Positions 24,839-34,299 are shown, counted from the first letter of the stretch. The stretch is DNA of 64,000 nt from Rhodocyclaceae bacterium (GCA_016704145.1 JADJAS010000007.1:1240001-1304000), one strand, 5' to 3'. Numbers and translations: made by a program. The notes: generated by a model from the letters alone, not told the origin.

Positions 24839-26076
24839 CATGGCTGTTGCTGATCCTCGCGCTGCCGGCGGCGGTTGCCGCAGCCGACCATGCCGACCTC
24901 CCACCAAGGGTGCAGGTCGAGCGGGCCTTGCACGAGCATCCGATAGTGCGCGCGGCGGAAGCCGGCGTGCGCGCCGAGGAGGCAAATCGCAGTCGCCTGG
25001 AAGCCGGCCCACACGAGTACGCCTTGAAGCTATCGGGCCAGCAGCGGCGCGATCGGCCGCTGGACATCACCTACCGCGAACACGAAGTCGGTGTCGAGCG
25101 CGCCATCCGCCTGCCGGGCAAGGCGACCATCGACGCGGAGCTCGGGGCGGCAGGTGTCGAGCAGGCGCGCGTCGCATTCGGCGATGCGCTGCATGAAAGC
25201 AGCCGCGCGCTGCTGAAGATCTGGTTCGACTGGCAGCGCGAAGTGGCGGCGATCCAGGACTGGCGGGTGCAGGTGGCCATCCTCCAGCGTCAGCGGGAGG
25301 TGATTGTGAAGCGCGTCGGTGCCGGCGATGCCGCGCGCCTCGAAGCGCTGCTGGCCGAGGCGCAACTGGCGCAGGCACAGGCGCAATTGGCGCAGGCGGA
25401 AGCGCGCGGCGCCGACGCCGCGTCGGCCTTGAGCCAGGATTTTCCGGCGGTGAGGCTGCCCGAGGTAATCGATGCCACAACGCCTCGGCCCGTCGCCGAG
25501 TCGGACGAGCAATGGCGGGCGCGCATCGTCGAGCACAATCATGAGCTGCGGGTGGCGGTCCTGGCGACGCGGCGCGGCCGGCTCACCGCCCAGCGTCTCG
25601 ATGCCGATCGCCTCGCGGACCCGACCGTGGGGCTGCGCATGGCCTCGGAGCGCGGCGGCCAGGAACATATCATCGGCCTGCAGCTGACCATTCCGCTTGG
25701 CGGCACGGTGCGCCTCGCTAGCGCGCGGGCGGCGGCGGCTGAGGCCGATGCGGTGGCTGCGCGCGAGGCGCGGGTGCGGGCGCGCGTCGAGGCCGAGGCG
25801 AAACGCACGGTCGCGGCGGCGCGCAGTACCCACGTGCAGTGGCAGCGGCTTACCGATGTCGCCCAGCGTATGACCGACAACGCCAACCTGCTAGAAAAGG
25901 CCTGGCGCCTCGGCGAGGGCCAGTTTGGCGACTTGCAGACGGCGCGCCGGCAGGCCATCGAGGCGCGGCTGGCGGAAAGTCAGGCGCGGCTGGACGCCAA
26001 CGAGGCACACTATCGCCTGCTGCTTGATGCACACGCGCTGTGGTCGCTCGACGACGACGCCGACCACGAGCACTGA
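24835..26076 (+). CDS. TolC-family outer membrane efflux protein
   Basis: Outer-membrane channel component of the preceding RND system. The ATG at 24835 overlaps the DUF3240 stop, and GGGAGG precedes it. MTWLLLILALPAAVAAADHA is a signal peptide. The 413-residue protein is mostly long amphipathic helix in two repeats (ERALHEHPIVRAAEAGVRAEEANRS; AEAQLAQAQAQLAQAEARGAD; later REARVRARVEAEAKRTVAAAR), as in CzcC/CusC-like proteins. No lipobox Cys is visible. Confidence 0.88.
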   Translation: MTWLLLILALPAAVAAADHADLPPRVQVERALHEHPIVRAAEAGVRAEEANRSRLEAGPHEYALKLSGQQRRDRPLDITYREHEVGVERAIRLPGKATIDAELGAAGVEQARVAFGDALHESSRALLKIWFDWQREVAAIQDWRVQVAILQRQREVIVKRVGAGDAARLEALLAEAQLAQAQAQLAQAEARGADAASALSQDFPAVRLPEVIDATTPRPVAESDEQWRARIVEHNHELRVAVLATRRGRLTAQRLDADRLADPTVGLRMASERGGQEHIIGLQLTIPLGGTVRLASARAAAAEADAVAAREARVRARVEAEAKRTVAAARSTHVQWQRLTDVAQRMTDNANLLEKAWRLGEGQFGDLQTARRQAIEARLAESQARLDANEAHYRLLLDAHALWSLDDDADHEH

Positions 26077-26125
26077 GGACGGCTGCGAGTATCATTCGTC
26101 ATCGTTTGCAGGCGAGGAGCATCTC

Positions 26126-26995
26126 ATGCGCATGGATGATGAACAGGAAAGCAGCAACATCGAGGATCGGCGCGGCATGCGCATGCCGGGTGGCCGTGCC
26201 GGTGGTGTCGGCATCGGCACCATCATCCTGGCGCTGGCGGCGAGCTACTTCCTCGGTATCGATCCGTCGACGGTGATCGGCGTCGCCACCCAGATGCAAG
26301 GCGGCGGCGCAGAGGTGCGGGAAGTGCCCGCGGGCAAGCCGCCCGCCGGCGACGAGACGGCGCGGTTCGTTGCCAAGGTGCTTGGTTCCACCGAGCGTAC
26401 CTGGCAGGAACAGTTCCAGCGCGCCAGCCGGCAGTATGTTGAACCCAAGCTGGTGCTATTCACCGGCGCCACGCCGACGGCCTGCGGCACGGGCCAGACG
26501 GCCATGGGGCCGTTCTATTGCCCGCTCGACAGCAAGGTGTACATCGACCTGGCGTTCTTCGACGAGCTCAAGAGCAGGTTCCGCGCGCCGGGCGACTTCG
26601 CCCAGGCCTATGTGATCGCGCACGAAGTGGGCCACCACGTCCAGCACCTGCTCGGCATTTCCGAGAAGGTGCGCGAGGCCCAGCAAAGCGCCCGCGGCGA
26701 GGCGCGGGCCAACGCGCTATCGGTCCGGCTCGAATTGCAGGCCGATTGCCTGGCCGGCGTCTGGGCGGCGCAGGCGAACGAAGCGCGGCGGATTCTTGAA
26801 TCGGGCGACGTGGAGGAAGCACTGGCGGCGGCGACCGCGATCGGCGACGACCGCCTGCAGAAACAGTCGAGCGGCTACGTGGTGCCGGATACCTTCACGC
26901 ACGGCACCTCGGAACAGCGCGTGCGCTGGTTCAGGCGCGGTATCGAGAGCGGCGACATGAACCAGTGCAACACCTTCAAGGCCGCCAGTCTCTGA
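26126..26995 (+). CDS. Neutral zinc metallopeptidase, YpfJ/KPN_02809 family
   Basis: A 289-residue membrane-anchored putative zinc peptidase. The ATG at 26126 follows GGCGAGGAGC. An N-terminal hydrophilic arm (RRGMRMPGGRAGG) is followed by a single membrane helix (VGIGTIILALAASYFLG) and a catalytic domain with HEVGHHVQHL, where the HExxH-type histidines bind zinc. Further family motifs are CGTGQTAMGPFYCPLDSKVYIDLAFF and LELQADCLAGVWA. Substrate and role are unknown. It is separated by 49 bp from the efflux operon. Confidence 0.9.
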   Translation: MRMDDEQESSNIEDRRGMRMPGGRAGGVGIGTIILALAASYFLGIDPSTVIGVATQMQGGGAEVREVPAGKPPAGDETARFVAKVLGSTERTWQEQFQRASRQYVEPKLVLFTGATPTACGTGQTAMGPFYCPLDSKVYIDLAFFDELKSRFRAPGDFAQAYVIAHEVGHHVQHLLGISEKVREAQQSARGEARANALSVRLELQADCLAGVWAAQANEARRILESGDVEEALAAATAIGDDRLQKQSSGYVVPDTFTHGTSEQRVRWFRRGIESGDMNQCNTFKAASL

Positions 26996-26996
26996 G

Positions 26997-27458
26997 CTAG
27001 CCGAGCGCGGCGATGACCTCGGGGGGCGCCTGCACCAGTTCGATCAGCGCGCCTTCGCCGGCGATGGGAAATTCCTCGCTGGCCTTGGGGTGCAGGAAGC
27101 AGATGTCGTAGCCGGCCGCGCCTTTGCGGATGCCGCCCGGCGCGAAGCGCACGCCTTGCGCCGTCAGCCATGCCACGGCCTTTGGCAGGTCGTCAATCCA
27201 CAGGCCGACATGGTTGAGCGGCGTCGCATGCACGGCCGGCTTCTTGTCCGGATCGAGCGGCTGCATGATATCCACCTCGACCTTGTTGGCGCCGTTGCCC
27301 ATGGCGCAGATGTCTTCGTCGACATTTTCGCGCTCGGAAATGAAGTTGCCGGTCACGGCGAGGCCGAGCATGTCCACCCACAGCGTACGTAGACGCTCCT
27401 TGCTGGGGCCGCCGATGGCGATCTGCTGGATACCCAGCACCTTGAATGGTCTTGTCAT
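26997..27458 (-). CDS. VOC-family protein resembling methylmalonyl-CoA epimerase
   Basis: A 153-residue vicinal-oxygen-chelate protein. The ATG at 27458 overlaps the lgt stop by 4 bp. The second half is strongly epimerase-like: LNHVGLWIDDLPKAVAWLTAQG, then GIRKGAAGYDICFLHPK and ALIELVQAP. Of the four metal ligands expected in methylmalonyl-CoA epimerase, the central His (NHVG) and last Glu (IELVQ) are present. The first position is Gln (GIQQIAI) rather than His. It could supply the epimerase step missing from the mutase-carboxylase cluster at 13-20 kb, or be a divergent VOC protein. Confidence 0.72.
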   Translation of the reverse strand: MTRPFKVLGIQQIAIGGPSKERLRTLWVDMLGLAVTGNFISERENVDEDICAMGNGANKVEVDIMQPLDPDKKPAVHATPLNHVGLWIDDLPKAVAWLTAQGVRFAPGGIRKGAAGYDICFLHPKASEEFPIAGEGALIELVQAPPEVIAALG

Positions 27459-28237
27459 GACTTTATTTTCCTCGTGAGCAGGTAAAGGCCAGCGGCAACC
27501 ATCGGCAGGCTTAGCCATTGTCCCATGCTGATGGTGTATGAGTGACCGAAGATACCGGCGTCGGGTTCGCGGAAGAATTCGGCGACGAAGCGGAAGACAC
27601 CGTAGCCGAGCAGGAACAGGCCCGAGACGGCGCCGACCGGCCGCTGCTTCGCCGAGTACCACCAGAGCAGGACGAACAGCAGCAGGCCTTCGCCCGCCGC
27701 CTGGTAGAGCGGCGAGGGATGGCGCGGCAGGCTGTCGACCTGCGGGAAGATCATGGCCAGCGGAAAGTCAGCCGTGGTGACACGCCCCCAGAGCTCGCCA
27801 TTGATGAAGTTGCCGATGCGGCCGGCCATCAGCCCGAGCGGCACCAGCGGGGCGATGAAGTCGGTGACCTCGAAAAATGTCCTGCCGTGCCGGCGTCCCC
27901 ACAGCCACATCGCAACGAGTACGCCGAGGAAGCCGCCGTGGAAGCTCATGCCGCCTTTCCAGACGGCCGCGATCTCGAGCGGATGCGCCAGATAGTAGCC
28001 GGGTTCGTAGAACAGCACCTGGCCGAGCCGGCCGCCGATGATGACGCCGAGCACGCCGTGGAAGAGCAGGTCGTCGAGCTGCTTCCCGTCGATGCCGTGC
28101 CAGGGCTGGCTGGCCGCGCGCCGGCGCCCGAGGATGAGGAAGGCGATAAAGCCGGCCAGATACATCAGCCCGTACCACCGGATGGCCAGCGGGCCGAGAT
28201 GAATGGCGACGGGATCGAACTGGGGATGGATCAGCAT
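27455..28237 (-). CDS. lgt: Prolipoprotein diacylglyceryl transferase
   Basis: Inner-membrane enzyme that transfers diacylglycerol to the lipobox Cys of prolipoproteins. The 260-residue protein starts MLIHPQFDPVAIHLGPLAIRWYG and has about seven membrane segments. It carries the Lgt signature GRIGNFINGELWG and the conserved GGMSFHGGFLGV and HPSPLYQA motifs. A repeat copy at 27763-27786 encodes VTTADFP in the loop just after the signature. Start at 28237 fits the family N-terminus. It is cotranscribed with the VOC gene. Confidence 0.96.
   Translation of the reverse strand: MLIHPQFDPVAIHLGPLAIRWYGLMYLAGFIAFLILGRRRAASQPWHGIDGKQLDDLLFHGVLGVIIGGRLGQVLFYEPGYYLAHPLEIAAVWKGGMSFHGGFLGVLVAMWLWGRRHGRTFFEVTDFIAPLVPLGLMAGRIGNFINGELWGRVTTADFPLAMIFPQVDSLPRHPSPLYQAAGEGLLLFVLLWWYSAKQRPVGAVSGLFLLGYGVFRFVAEFFREPDAGIFGHSYTISMGQWLSLPMVAAGLYLLTRKIKS
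27763..27786 (+). repeat. 24-nt hairpin repeat, copy 7 (in lgt)
   Basis: Forward copy with one stem change (GGTG for GGCG) and loop ACA, antisense to lgt. It encodes VTTADFP in lgt, the same antisense frame as the meaB copies. Confidence 0.75.
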
Positions 28238-28361
28238 GCGGTGAACATCGGCTGTCGGAGGCGGACGACAGTTTAACGCGGGACAGCCAACGTCTTTCAC
28301 GCGGCGCGATCAGCGTGTATCTTGCGCGCTGATTCCGCGTTCGGCGCACTGACGATACCCC

Positions 28362-29264
28362 ATGCTCGACAAGCTCTGGAAAGGCCGCGCTTTGGCCAAG
28401 GCGGCCAACAAGAAGCAGGCAAGGACACTCACGTTCGAGTCGGGCAAGCTGAAGCAGCTAGCCGCCTATTTCCCGATCGGCCGCAAGCTGTTGTACTACC
28501 CGGAATACCACCAGAAAGCGGTGCTGCACACGCTGGTGATCGGCTATCGCGTCAATGAACGTCTGATCTACGCCAACGACGCGGTGCTGCTCGATGGCCA
28601 GGGTCATCCGACCGGCTTCCGGCTGGATGGCGGCGAGGTGCTGCCGGTCGACAAACTGGCGAGTTTCGAGATGCTCGTGCCCGACACCAGCGAAATGGAA
28701 CGCAAGCTCGACTACGTCACCCGCGCCTCGCTCGGTCCGGCCGGACAGTTCCGCAAGGGCAACACCATCACGCTGGTCGCCGAAAACGTCGAGCGCTGCC
28801 TGCCGAGCATCGACACCACGGTCGAGCGCCGGCAGGTGATGGACGAGGGACCGTATGCCGGCAGCGCCACCATTCTGCTGGCACCTGACTTCGCGACGCT
28901 GAAGGTGGTGGACAAGCGCCGTCACCAGCGCGTGGCGGCGGCTCTGTGGGCCGATCTCTACTTCGCCAAGGACACACCACCGTTTCGCTGCGTGCTGCGC
29001 GACTTTTCCGAAAATTCGCTGCGGCTCGGCATCGGCGAGGAGGGCCAGCGAATGCCGGCGCTGAAGCTGGACGGCCGGGTGATCGTCGAGTTCGACTTCG
29101 GCAGCATCGAGACCACCTACCGTATCCGGGGCAAGGTGATGCGCGGCGAGGACGATTTCTGCGTTGTTCGCGTCGAGCAGTTGTACCGCGATGGCGACTT
29201 CGAGCGGATCAGGATGATGGACGCCATCGAGATCAAGACCCGCCTGCTCAACGCCCGCCCCTGA
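28362..29264 (+). CDS. PilZ-domain protein, possibly YcgR-like
   Basis: A 300-residue soluble protein. The C-terminal part (about 185-290) looks like a PilZ c-di-GMP domain: basic KRRHQRV, then DFSENSLRLGI in the D/NxSxxG position with the usual Gly replaced by Ser, then beta-strands VIVEFDFGSIETTYRIRGKV. The N-terminal 180 residues (YFPIGRKLLYYPEYHQKAVLHTLVIGYRVNERLI) may be a degenerate YcgR-type domain. Binding of c-di-GMP is likely but the altered motif makes it uncertain. It lies divergent from lgt and convergent with a chemoreceptor gene. Confidence 0.75.
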   Translation: MLDKLWKGRALAKAANKKQARTLTFESGKLKQLAAYFPIGRKLLYYPEYHQKAVLHTLVIGYRVNERLIYANDAVLLDGQGHPTGFRLDGGEVLPVDKLASFEMLVPDTSEMERKLDYVTRASLGPAGQFRKGNTITLVAENVERCLPSIDTTVERRQVMDEGPYAGSATILLAPDFATLKVVDKRRHQRVAAALWADLYFAKDTPPFRCVLRDFSENSLRLGIGEEGQRMPALKLDGRVIVEFDFGSIETTYRIRGKVMRGEDDFCVVRVEQLYRDGDFERIRMMDAIEIKTRLLNARP

Positions 29265-29291
29265 TCGACGCCGGCCGGGGCGGCCAACGGC

Positions 29292-30989
29292 TCAGATACG
29301 GAAGCGCCGCACGGTCTCCTCCAACTGGTTGGCCAGATGCTCCAACTGTCCGGCCGTGTCGGCGATTTCGCCGGTGTCGGCGTTGTTGCGCTCGGTCATG
29401 GCGGTGATGCGGCCGACATTTTCGGCGACCAGGTGCGCGGCTTCGGCCTGTTCATGCAGGGCGTGGGTGATGTCGCCAACGGCCGCGATGACGCTGCCGG
29501 CGCCCTCGCGGATGCTGGCCATGGACTTGCCGGCTTCGTTGGCCAGGGCGACGCCGCCTTCCACCCGCGAGCTGCCTTCCTGCATGGCGCGCACGGCGCT
29601 TGCCATGCCGTCTTGAATGCCCCGGATCATCACCGTGATCTCTTCGGTCGATTGAGCCGTCCGCTCGGCGAGCTTGCGAACTTCGTCGGCGACCACGGCG
29701 AAACCGCGGCCCTGCTCACCGGCGCGCGCGGCCTCGATGGCGGCGTTGAGCGCCAGCAAGTTGGTCTGGTCGGCGATGTCCTTGATCGCGCCAACGATGG
29801 ACGATATCCGCTCCGACTGCTGGCCAAGCGAATGGACATGCCCGGCCGAATCCTGCACGGCGCCGGCAATGCGCAGCATCTCGTCGGCGGCATTCCGCAC
29901 GATCGTCTCGCCGCGGTCGGCGAGCTCGCCCGCCTGCTCGGCGATCTGATTCGCCTGGTTGGAGTTGCCGGCAACCTGGTCGATGCTGGCGCGGGTTTCC
30001 TCCATGGCGGCCGCCATCGACGTGGTGGCGTCCAGTTGCTCGGTGGAACTGGCGGCGACCTGGGAGGCCGCGCCGGTCAGGCGTGTCGCGAGCTCCTTCA
30101 CTTCGTTGGAGCTCGACAGCACCTGGCGGATCAGCGTCTGAAAGCCGGCGATCAACTCGTTGAAACTGTTGCCGATGTCGGAAATCTCGCCCTGACCGGC
30201 AACCTTGACCCGGCGCGACAGATCGTTGCTCTGCCGGATCGACACCATGGCGGCGCGAATGTCGTTGATCGGAGTCGCGATCGAGCGCATGAGAAAGAAC
30301 AACAGCATGCCGAACGCCGAGGCAATGGCCAGCACAATCAGGCCCAGCGTGCCGACCTGTTTGAGGAAATGACGATCGACGTCGTCGATATAGATGCCGG
30401 AGCCGATCACCCAACCCCAGGGTTCGTACAGCTTGACGTAGGAAAGCTTCGGAAACGTTTCATCGGTCACGCCGCCACCGTCCTTGGGCTTTGGCCAAAG
30501 GTAGGTGACGAAGCCGTGTCCGGCCCGCCTGGCCACCGTGTTGAAGGCAACGAACAGATTCATCTTGCCGTCGGTGGTGATCGGCTCGCCAGCATCGCCA
30601 TCCTGCAGGCTGGTGGCGCAGTTGAACTTGGCGGCATCCAGCACCGTGTCATCCAGCACCGGCAGCGTGGGATGCATGATCATCTTCGGCGTCGGCTGCG
30701 TAAGATCGTTGATCCAGAAGTACTCCTTGCCTTCGTAGCGCAGGGCCTTGATGGCGGCGATGGCCGCGCCGCGCGCCGCTTCCGGCGGCATGGCGCCCGA
30801 CTTCTCCATCCCTTGGTAATGGCTGGCGATGCTCGTGGCGACCTCGACGAGATGTCGCGTCTTGGTTCGCTTGTCCTCCAGCACGGTATTGCGGTCGAAG
30901 AGGGCGGCGACGATCGATACCGCGACCATGCCCAGGATGGCCACGACCAGCACCAAACCAAGCTTGCCTTTGATGGACTGTGGCAACAT
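29292..30989 (-). CDS. Methyl-accepting chemotaxis protein with a Cache sensor
   Basis: A 565-residue transmembrane chemoreceptor. The ATG at 30989 gives MLPQSIKGKLGLVLVVAILGMVAVSIVAALF, TM1. A periplasmic single Cache-type domain follows (EYFWINDLTQPTPKMIMHPTLPVLDD; WGWVIGSGIYIDDVD), then TM2 (LGLIVLAIASAFGMLLFFLM), HAMP, and a cytoplasmic signalling domain with the hairpin-tip sequence IKDIADQTNLLALNAAIEAARAGEQGRGFAVVADEVRKLAERT. No C-terminal CheR-tethering pentapeptide is visible (ends VRRFRI). Ligand is unknown; small organic acids are common for this Cache type. Confidence 0.93.
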   Translation of the reverse strand: MLPQSIKGKLGLVLVVAILGMVAVSIVAALFDRNTVLEDKRTKTRHLVEVATSIASHYQGMEKSGAMPPEAARGAAIAAIKALRYEGKEYFWINDLTQPTPKMIMHPTLPVLDDTVLDAAKFNCATSLQDGDAGEPITTDGKMNLFVAFNTVARRAGHGFVTYLWPKPKDGGGVTDETFPKLSYVKLYEPWGWVIGSGIYIDDVDRHFLKQVGTLGLIVLAIASAFGMLLFFLMRSIATPINDIRAAMVSIRQSNDLSRRVKVAGQGEISDIGNSFNELIAGFQTLIRQVLSSSNEVKELATRLTGAASQVAASSTEQLDATTSMAAAMEETRASIDQVAGNSNQANQIAEQAGELADRGETIVRNAADEMLRIAGAVQDSAGHVHSLGQQSERISSIVGAIKDIADQTNLLALNAAIEAARAGEQGRGFAVVADEVRKLAERTAQSTEEITVMIRGIQDGMASAVRAMQEGSSRVEGGVALANEAGKSMASIREGAGSVIAAVGDITHALHEQAEAAHLVAENVGRITAMTERNNADTGEIADTAGQLEHLANQLEETVRRFRI

Positions 30990-31152
30990 GCGTATCTCAC
31001 TCCCAATGACGTGGCAAAAGTAACCGACGAATTTAGCGTCGAATGGGCGTTCGGACAAGGGCTTTGCGCGCACGGAACGGCAATCCAGCGGATGGCCGTT
31101 GCTAAAATGCGCCCAGCCCCGATGAACACGCGACCGCGCGCAGGAGGATTTC

Positions 31153-33003
31153 ATGCCCCACTACCGTTCCCGCACTTCCACCCACGGCCGCAACATGGCC
31201 GGCGCCCGCGCGCTCTGGCGCGCCACCGGCATGAAAGACGGCGACTTCGGCAAGCCGATCATCGCCGTGGTCAATTCCTTCACCCAGTTCGTGCCGGGCC
31301 ATGTCCATCTGAAGGACATGGGGCAACTCGTCGCGCGCCAGATCGAGGCGGCCGGCGGTATCGCCAAGGAATTCAACACCATCGCCATCGACGACGGCAT
31401 CGCCATGGGCCACGGCGGCATGCTCTATTCGCTGCCCAGCCGCGACCTGATCGCCGACAGCGTCGAATACATGTGCAACGCGCATACCGCCGACGCGATG
31501 GTCTGCATTTCCAACTGCGACAAGATCACCCCGGGCATGCTGATGGCGGCGCTGCGCCTCAACATTCCGGCCGTGTTCGTCTCCGGCGGGCCGATGGAGG
31601 CCGGCAAGGTGAAGTGGCACGGCGAGTACCGCATGGTCGATCTGATCGACGCCATGGTCGAGGCGGCCGACTCGAAGAACTCCGACGCGGAAGTGAACGC
31701 CATGGAGCGCTCGGCCTGCCCGACCTGCGGCTCGTGCTCGGGGATGTTCACCGCCAACTCGATGAACTGCCTGACCGAGGCGCTCGGCCTTTCGCTGCCG
31801 GGCAACGGCTCGCTGGTGGCAACGCATGCCGATCGCGAGAAGCTGTTCGTGAAAGCGGGCCGGCTGATCGTCGACCTGTGCAGGCGCTGGTACGAGAACG
31901 ACGACGCCAGCGTCTTGCCGCGCAACATCGCGTCCTTTTCGGCCTTCGAAAACGCCATGTCGCTCGACATCGCCATGGGCGGCTCGACCAACACGGTCTT
32001 GCACCTGTTGGCCGCAGCGCAGGAAGCCGGCGTCAATTTCTCGATGGCCGACATCGACCGGTTGTCGCGCAAGGTGCCCTGTCTCGCCAAGGTGGCGCCG
32101 GCGACGCAGAAATACCATATGGAAGACGTGCACCGCGCCGGCGGCATCATGGCCATCCTCGGCGAGCTCGACCGCGCCGGACTGATCAACCGCGAGTGCT
32201 CGACCGTGCTCTACCCGACGCTCGGCGAGCAGCTCGATTGCTGCGACGTCGTGCGCAACAAAGACAAGGCGGTGCATGACTTCTACCGCGCCGCGCCAGG
32301 CGGCGTACCGACGCAGGTGGCCTTTTCGCAGGATCGCCGCTATCCGACGCTCGACCTCGACCGCGCCAATGGCTGCGTGCGCAGCAAGGAAAACGCCTAC
32401 TCGCAGGACGGGGGCCTCGCCGTGCTGTTCGGCAACATCGCCGAAAAGGGCTGCATCGTCAAGACCGCCGGCGTCGATGATTCCATCCTCAAATTCACCG
32501 GCCGCGCGCGGGTGTGCGAATCGCAGGAAGAAGCGGTCGAGAAGATCCTCGGCGGCCGCATCCAAGCCGGCGATGTCGTCGTCATTCGCTACGAAGGGCC
32601 CAAGGGCGGACCGGGCATGCAGGAGATGCTCTATCCGACCTCGTACTTGAAGTCGATGGGGCTCGGCAAGCAATGCGCGCTGCTCACCGACGGCCGCTTC
32701 TCCGGCGGCACATCCGGCCTCTCGATCGGCCATGCCTCACCGGAAGCGGCGGCGGGCGGCGCGATCGGGCTGGTGGAAGAGGGCGACACCATCGAGATCG
32801 ACATCCCCAACCGGCGCATCCATCTGGCCGTGGCAGAGTCAGTCATGGCGGTACGCCGCGCGGCGATGGCAGCGCGCGGCGAGGCAGCCTGGAAGCCGGC
32901 CAAGCGCGAGCGTTCAGTGTCGGCGGCGCTGCGCGCCTACGCGGCGATGGCGACCTCCGCCGACATGGGCGCGGTGCGGGACGTCGGCAAGCTGGACCGA
33001 TGA
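31153..33003 (+). CDS. ilvD: Dihydroxy-acid dehydratase
   Basis: Fe-S enzyme of valine, leucine and isoleucine synthesis. The 616-residue length and motifs SNCDKITPGMLMA, CPTCGSCSGMFTANSMNCLTEA (cluster and active-site cysteines) and GRFSGGTSGLSIGH are diagnostic of IlvD. The start ATG at 31153 has AGGAGGATTTC upstream. A repeat copy encodes residues around 562-568 (ESVMAVRR) near the C-terminus without changing length compared with my recollection of the E. coli protein. The stop overlaps the start of a small unknown gene by 4 bp. Confidence 0.97.
   Translation: MPHYRSRTSTHGRNMAGARALWRATGMKDGDFGKPIIAVVNSFTQFVPGHVHLKDMGQLVARQIEAAGGIAKEFNTIAIDDGIAMGHGGMLYSLPSRDLIADSVEYMCNAHTADAMVCISNCDKITPGMLMAALRLNIPAVFVSGGPMEAGKVKWHGEYRMVDLIDAMVEAADSKNSDAEVNAMERSACPTCGSCSGMFTANSMNCLTEALGLSLPGNGSLVATHADREKLFVKAGRLIVDLCRRWYENDDASVLPRNIASFSAFENAMSLDIAMGGSTNTVLHLLAAAQEAGVNFSMADIDRLSRKVPCLAKVAPATQKYHMEDVHRAGGIMAILGELDRAGLINRECSTVLYPTLGEQLDCCDVVRNKDKAVHDFYRAAPGGVPTQVAFSQDRRYPTLDLDRANGCVRSKENAYSQDGGLAVLFGNIAEKGCIVKTAGVDDSILKFTGRARVCESQEEAVEKILGGRIQAGDVVVIRYEGPKGGPGMQEMLYPTSYLKSMGLGKQCALLTDGRFSGGTSGLSIGHASPEAAAGGAIGLVEEGDTIEIDIPNRRIHLAVAESVMAVRRAAMAARGEAAWKPAKRERSVSAALRAYAAMATSADMGAVRDVGKLDR
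32834..32857 (+). repeat. 24-nt hairpin repeat, copy 8 (in ilvD)
   Basis: Forward copy with an exact core and loop GTA, sense to ilvD. It reads ESVMAVRR, a third frame relative to the metH and cca copies. Confidence 0.8.
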
Positions 33004-33416
33004 GCGACTTCCAGGCGCTCTACACCGGGCGCCTCTGGTCGGTGATGTCCTGGGACCAGCTGACCGCTTTCTGGGGCCGCGTCGGCGGCGAGGGCTGGTT
33101 TCTCTACGCCGTCGGCGAGGAAGTGCCGGCTGCGCCGGCGCCGGCGGATACCACCGCCGAGTTCGTCAAGCGAGTGGACGCGCTGCTGCGCGACGACCAC
33201 CGCCACGACTACTGCGCCATCGTCTATGCGGATAATCTCGACGCGCCTTCCTTCATCAAGATCTACGACCCGAACAACCTCGGCGTCTCCTGCGGCTTCT
33301 CGACCAATCCGCCGCTGCCCGGCTGGATCATGAGCCGCGTGCCACCCGACGACCTGCGGGCCGAACGCAAGCCGCCCGCAGGCCGCCGCCGCTGGTGGCG
33401 GGCGCTGTCTGCCTAG
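33000..33416 (+). CDS. Hypothetical protein, 138 aa, coupled to ilvD
   Basis: Not recognised. The ATG overlaps the ilvD stop (ATGA), so it is translationally coupled. It is a soluble, Trp-rich protein (RLWSVMSWDQLTAFWGRVGGEGWFLYAVGE), with a central acidic and His-rich part (LLRDDHRHDYCAIVYADN) and a KIYDPNNLGVSCG segment. It ends in a basic Trp-containing tail (KPPAGRRRWWRALSA). No signal peptide or membrane segment is apparent. Its 3' end overlaps the convergent pirin gene by 4 bp. Confidence 0.75.
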   Translation: MSDFQALYTGRLWSVMSWDQLTAFWGRVGGEGWFLYAVGEEVPAAPAPADTTAEFVKRVDALLRDDHRHDYCAIVYADNLDAPSFIKIYDPNNLGVSCGFSTNPPLPGWIMSRVPPDDLRAERKPPAGRRRWWRALSA

Positions 33417-34249
33417 AATCGCCCCGCTTGATAGTCGCGGACCGCCGCGACGATTTGTTCCTGCGTATTCATCACGAAAGGGCCATGCTGCGCGATGGGC
33501 TCATTGAGCGGCCGGCCAGCGACCAGAATCGCTTTTGCACCTGAGGACGCTTCGATGATGACGCCGTCGGCATCGGTGGCGTTCGCAAGAATCGCCATCT
33601 GTCGCTCGCGCAACTTGCGACCGGCGATGGCCACCTCACCGCGGTAGACCACGACGAAGGCGTTGTGCCCGGGTGGCAGCGCCTGTTCGAAGCGGCTGCT
33701 GGCTGGCAGGTGGATATCGAGGTAGAGCGGCTCGGTGACCTCGCGTGTGACGGCGCCCTGCCGCAACTGACTTTCCCCGGCGATCACCCGCACCGTGACG
33801 CCATCGGGCGTCGTGTATTCCGGAATGTCGGCCGACTGGAAATCGCGGTACCAGGGGTCGGCCATCTTGTTCGCGGCCGGCAGGTTCAGCCAGAGCTGGA
33901 AGCCCTCCATGGCGCCGTCTTCCTGCTCGGGCATTTCCGAATGGACGATGCCGCGCCCGGCGACCATCCACTGGATGCCGCCGTTCTCCAGCAGGCCTTC
34001 GTGACCGGCATTGTCGCGGTGGCGCATGCGGCCGGCGATCATGTAAGTGACGGTTTCGAAGCCGCGATGCGGATGGTCCGGGAAGCCGGCGATATAGTCC
34101 TTGGGATCGTCGCTGCGGAAGTTGTCGAGCATCAGGAAGGGATCGAGTCGGCGCTGCTGCGCCTGCGTCAGCAGCCGTGTGATGCGCACGCCGGCGCCGT
34201 CCGTCACCTGCTGGCCGGCGACGATGCTTTCGATGGTGCGAGCGCTCAT
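33413..34249 (-). CDS. Pirin family protein
   Basis: A 278-residue bicupin of the pirin family. The ATG at 34249 has GGAGGACAAACC upstream on its strand. The N-terminal cupin has the metal-binding set typical of pirins: HPHRGFETVTY, RHRDN and GIVHSEMPE. The second cupin (AIAGRKLRERQMAILAN) is degenerate as usual. Roles reported for the family include quercetinase activity and redox or stress regulation; which applies here is unknown. It is divergent from the DUF255 gene. Confidence 0.9.
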   Translation of the reverse strand: MSARTIESIVAGQQVTDGAGVRITRLLTQAQQRRLDPFLMLDNFRSDDPKDYIAGFPDHPHRGFETVTYMIAGRMRHRDNAGHEGLLENGGIQWMVAGRGIVHSEMPEQEDGAMEGFQLWLNLPAANKMADPWYRDFQSADIPEYTTPDGVTVRVIAGESQLRQGAVTREVTEPLYLDIHLPASSRFEQALPPGHNAFVVVYRGEVAIAGRKLRERQMAILANATDADGVIIEASSGAKAILVAGRPLNEPIAQHGPFVMNTQEQIVAAVRDYQAGRF

Positions 34250-34299
34250 GGTTTGTCCTCCGGTAAGTCCCTGTTGCATACAAGGACGAAAGTCGACTA

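Noticed and set aside
33752..33775. Degenerate repeat-like sequence in the pirin gene
   Set aside because: It keeps the AGTCAG end and a wobble-paired stem but has three core mismatches. Too weak to count as a copy.
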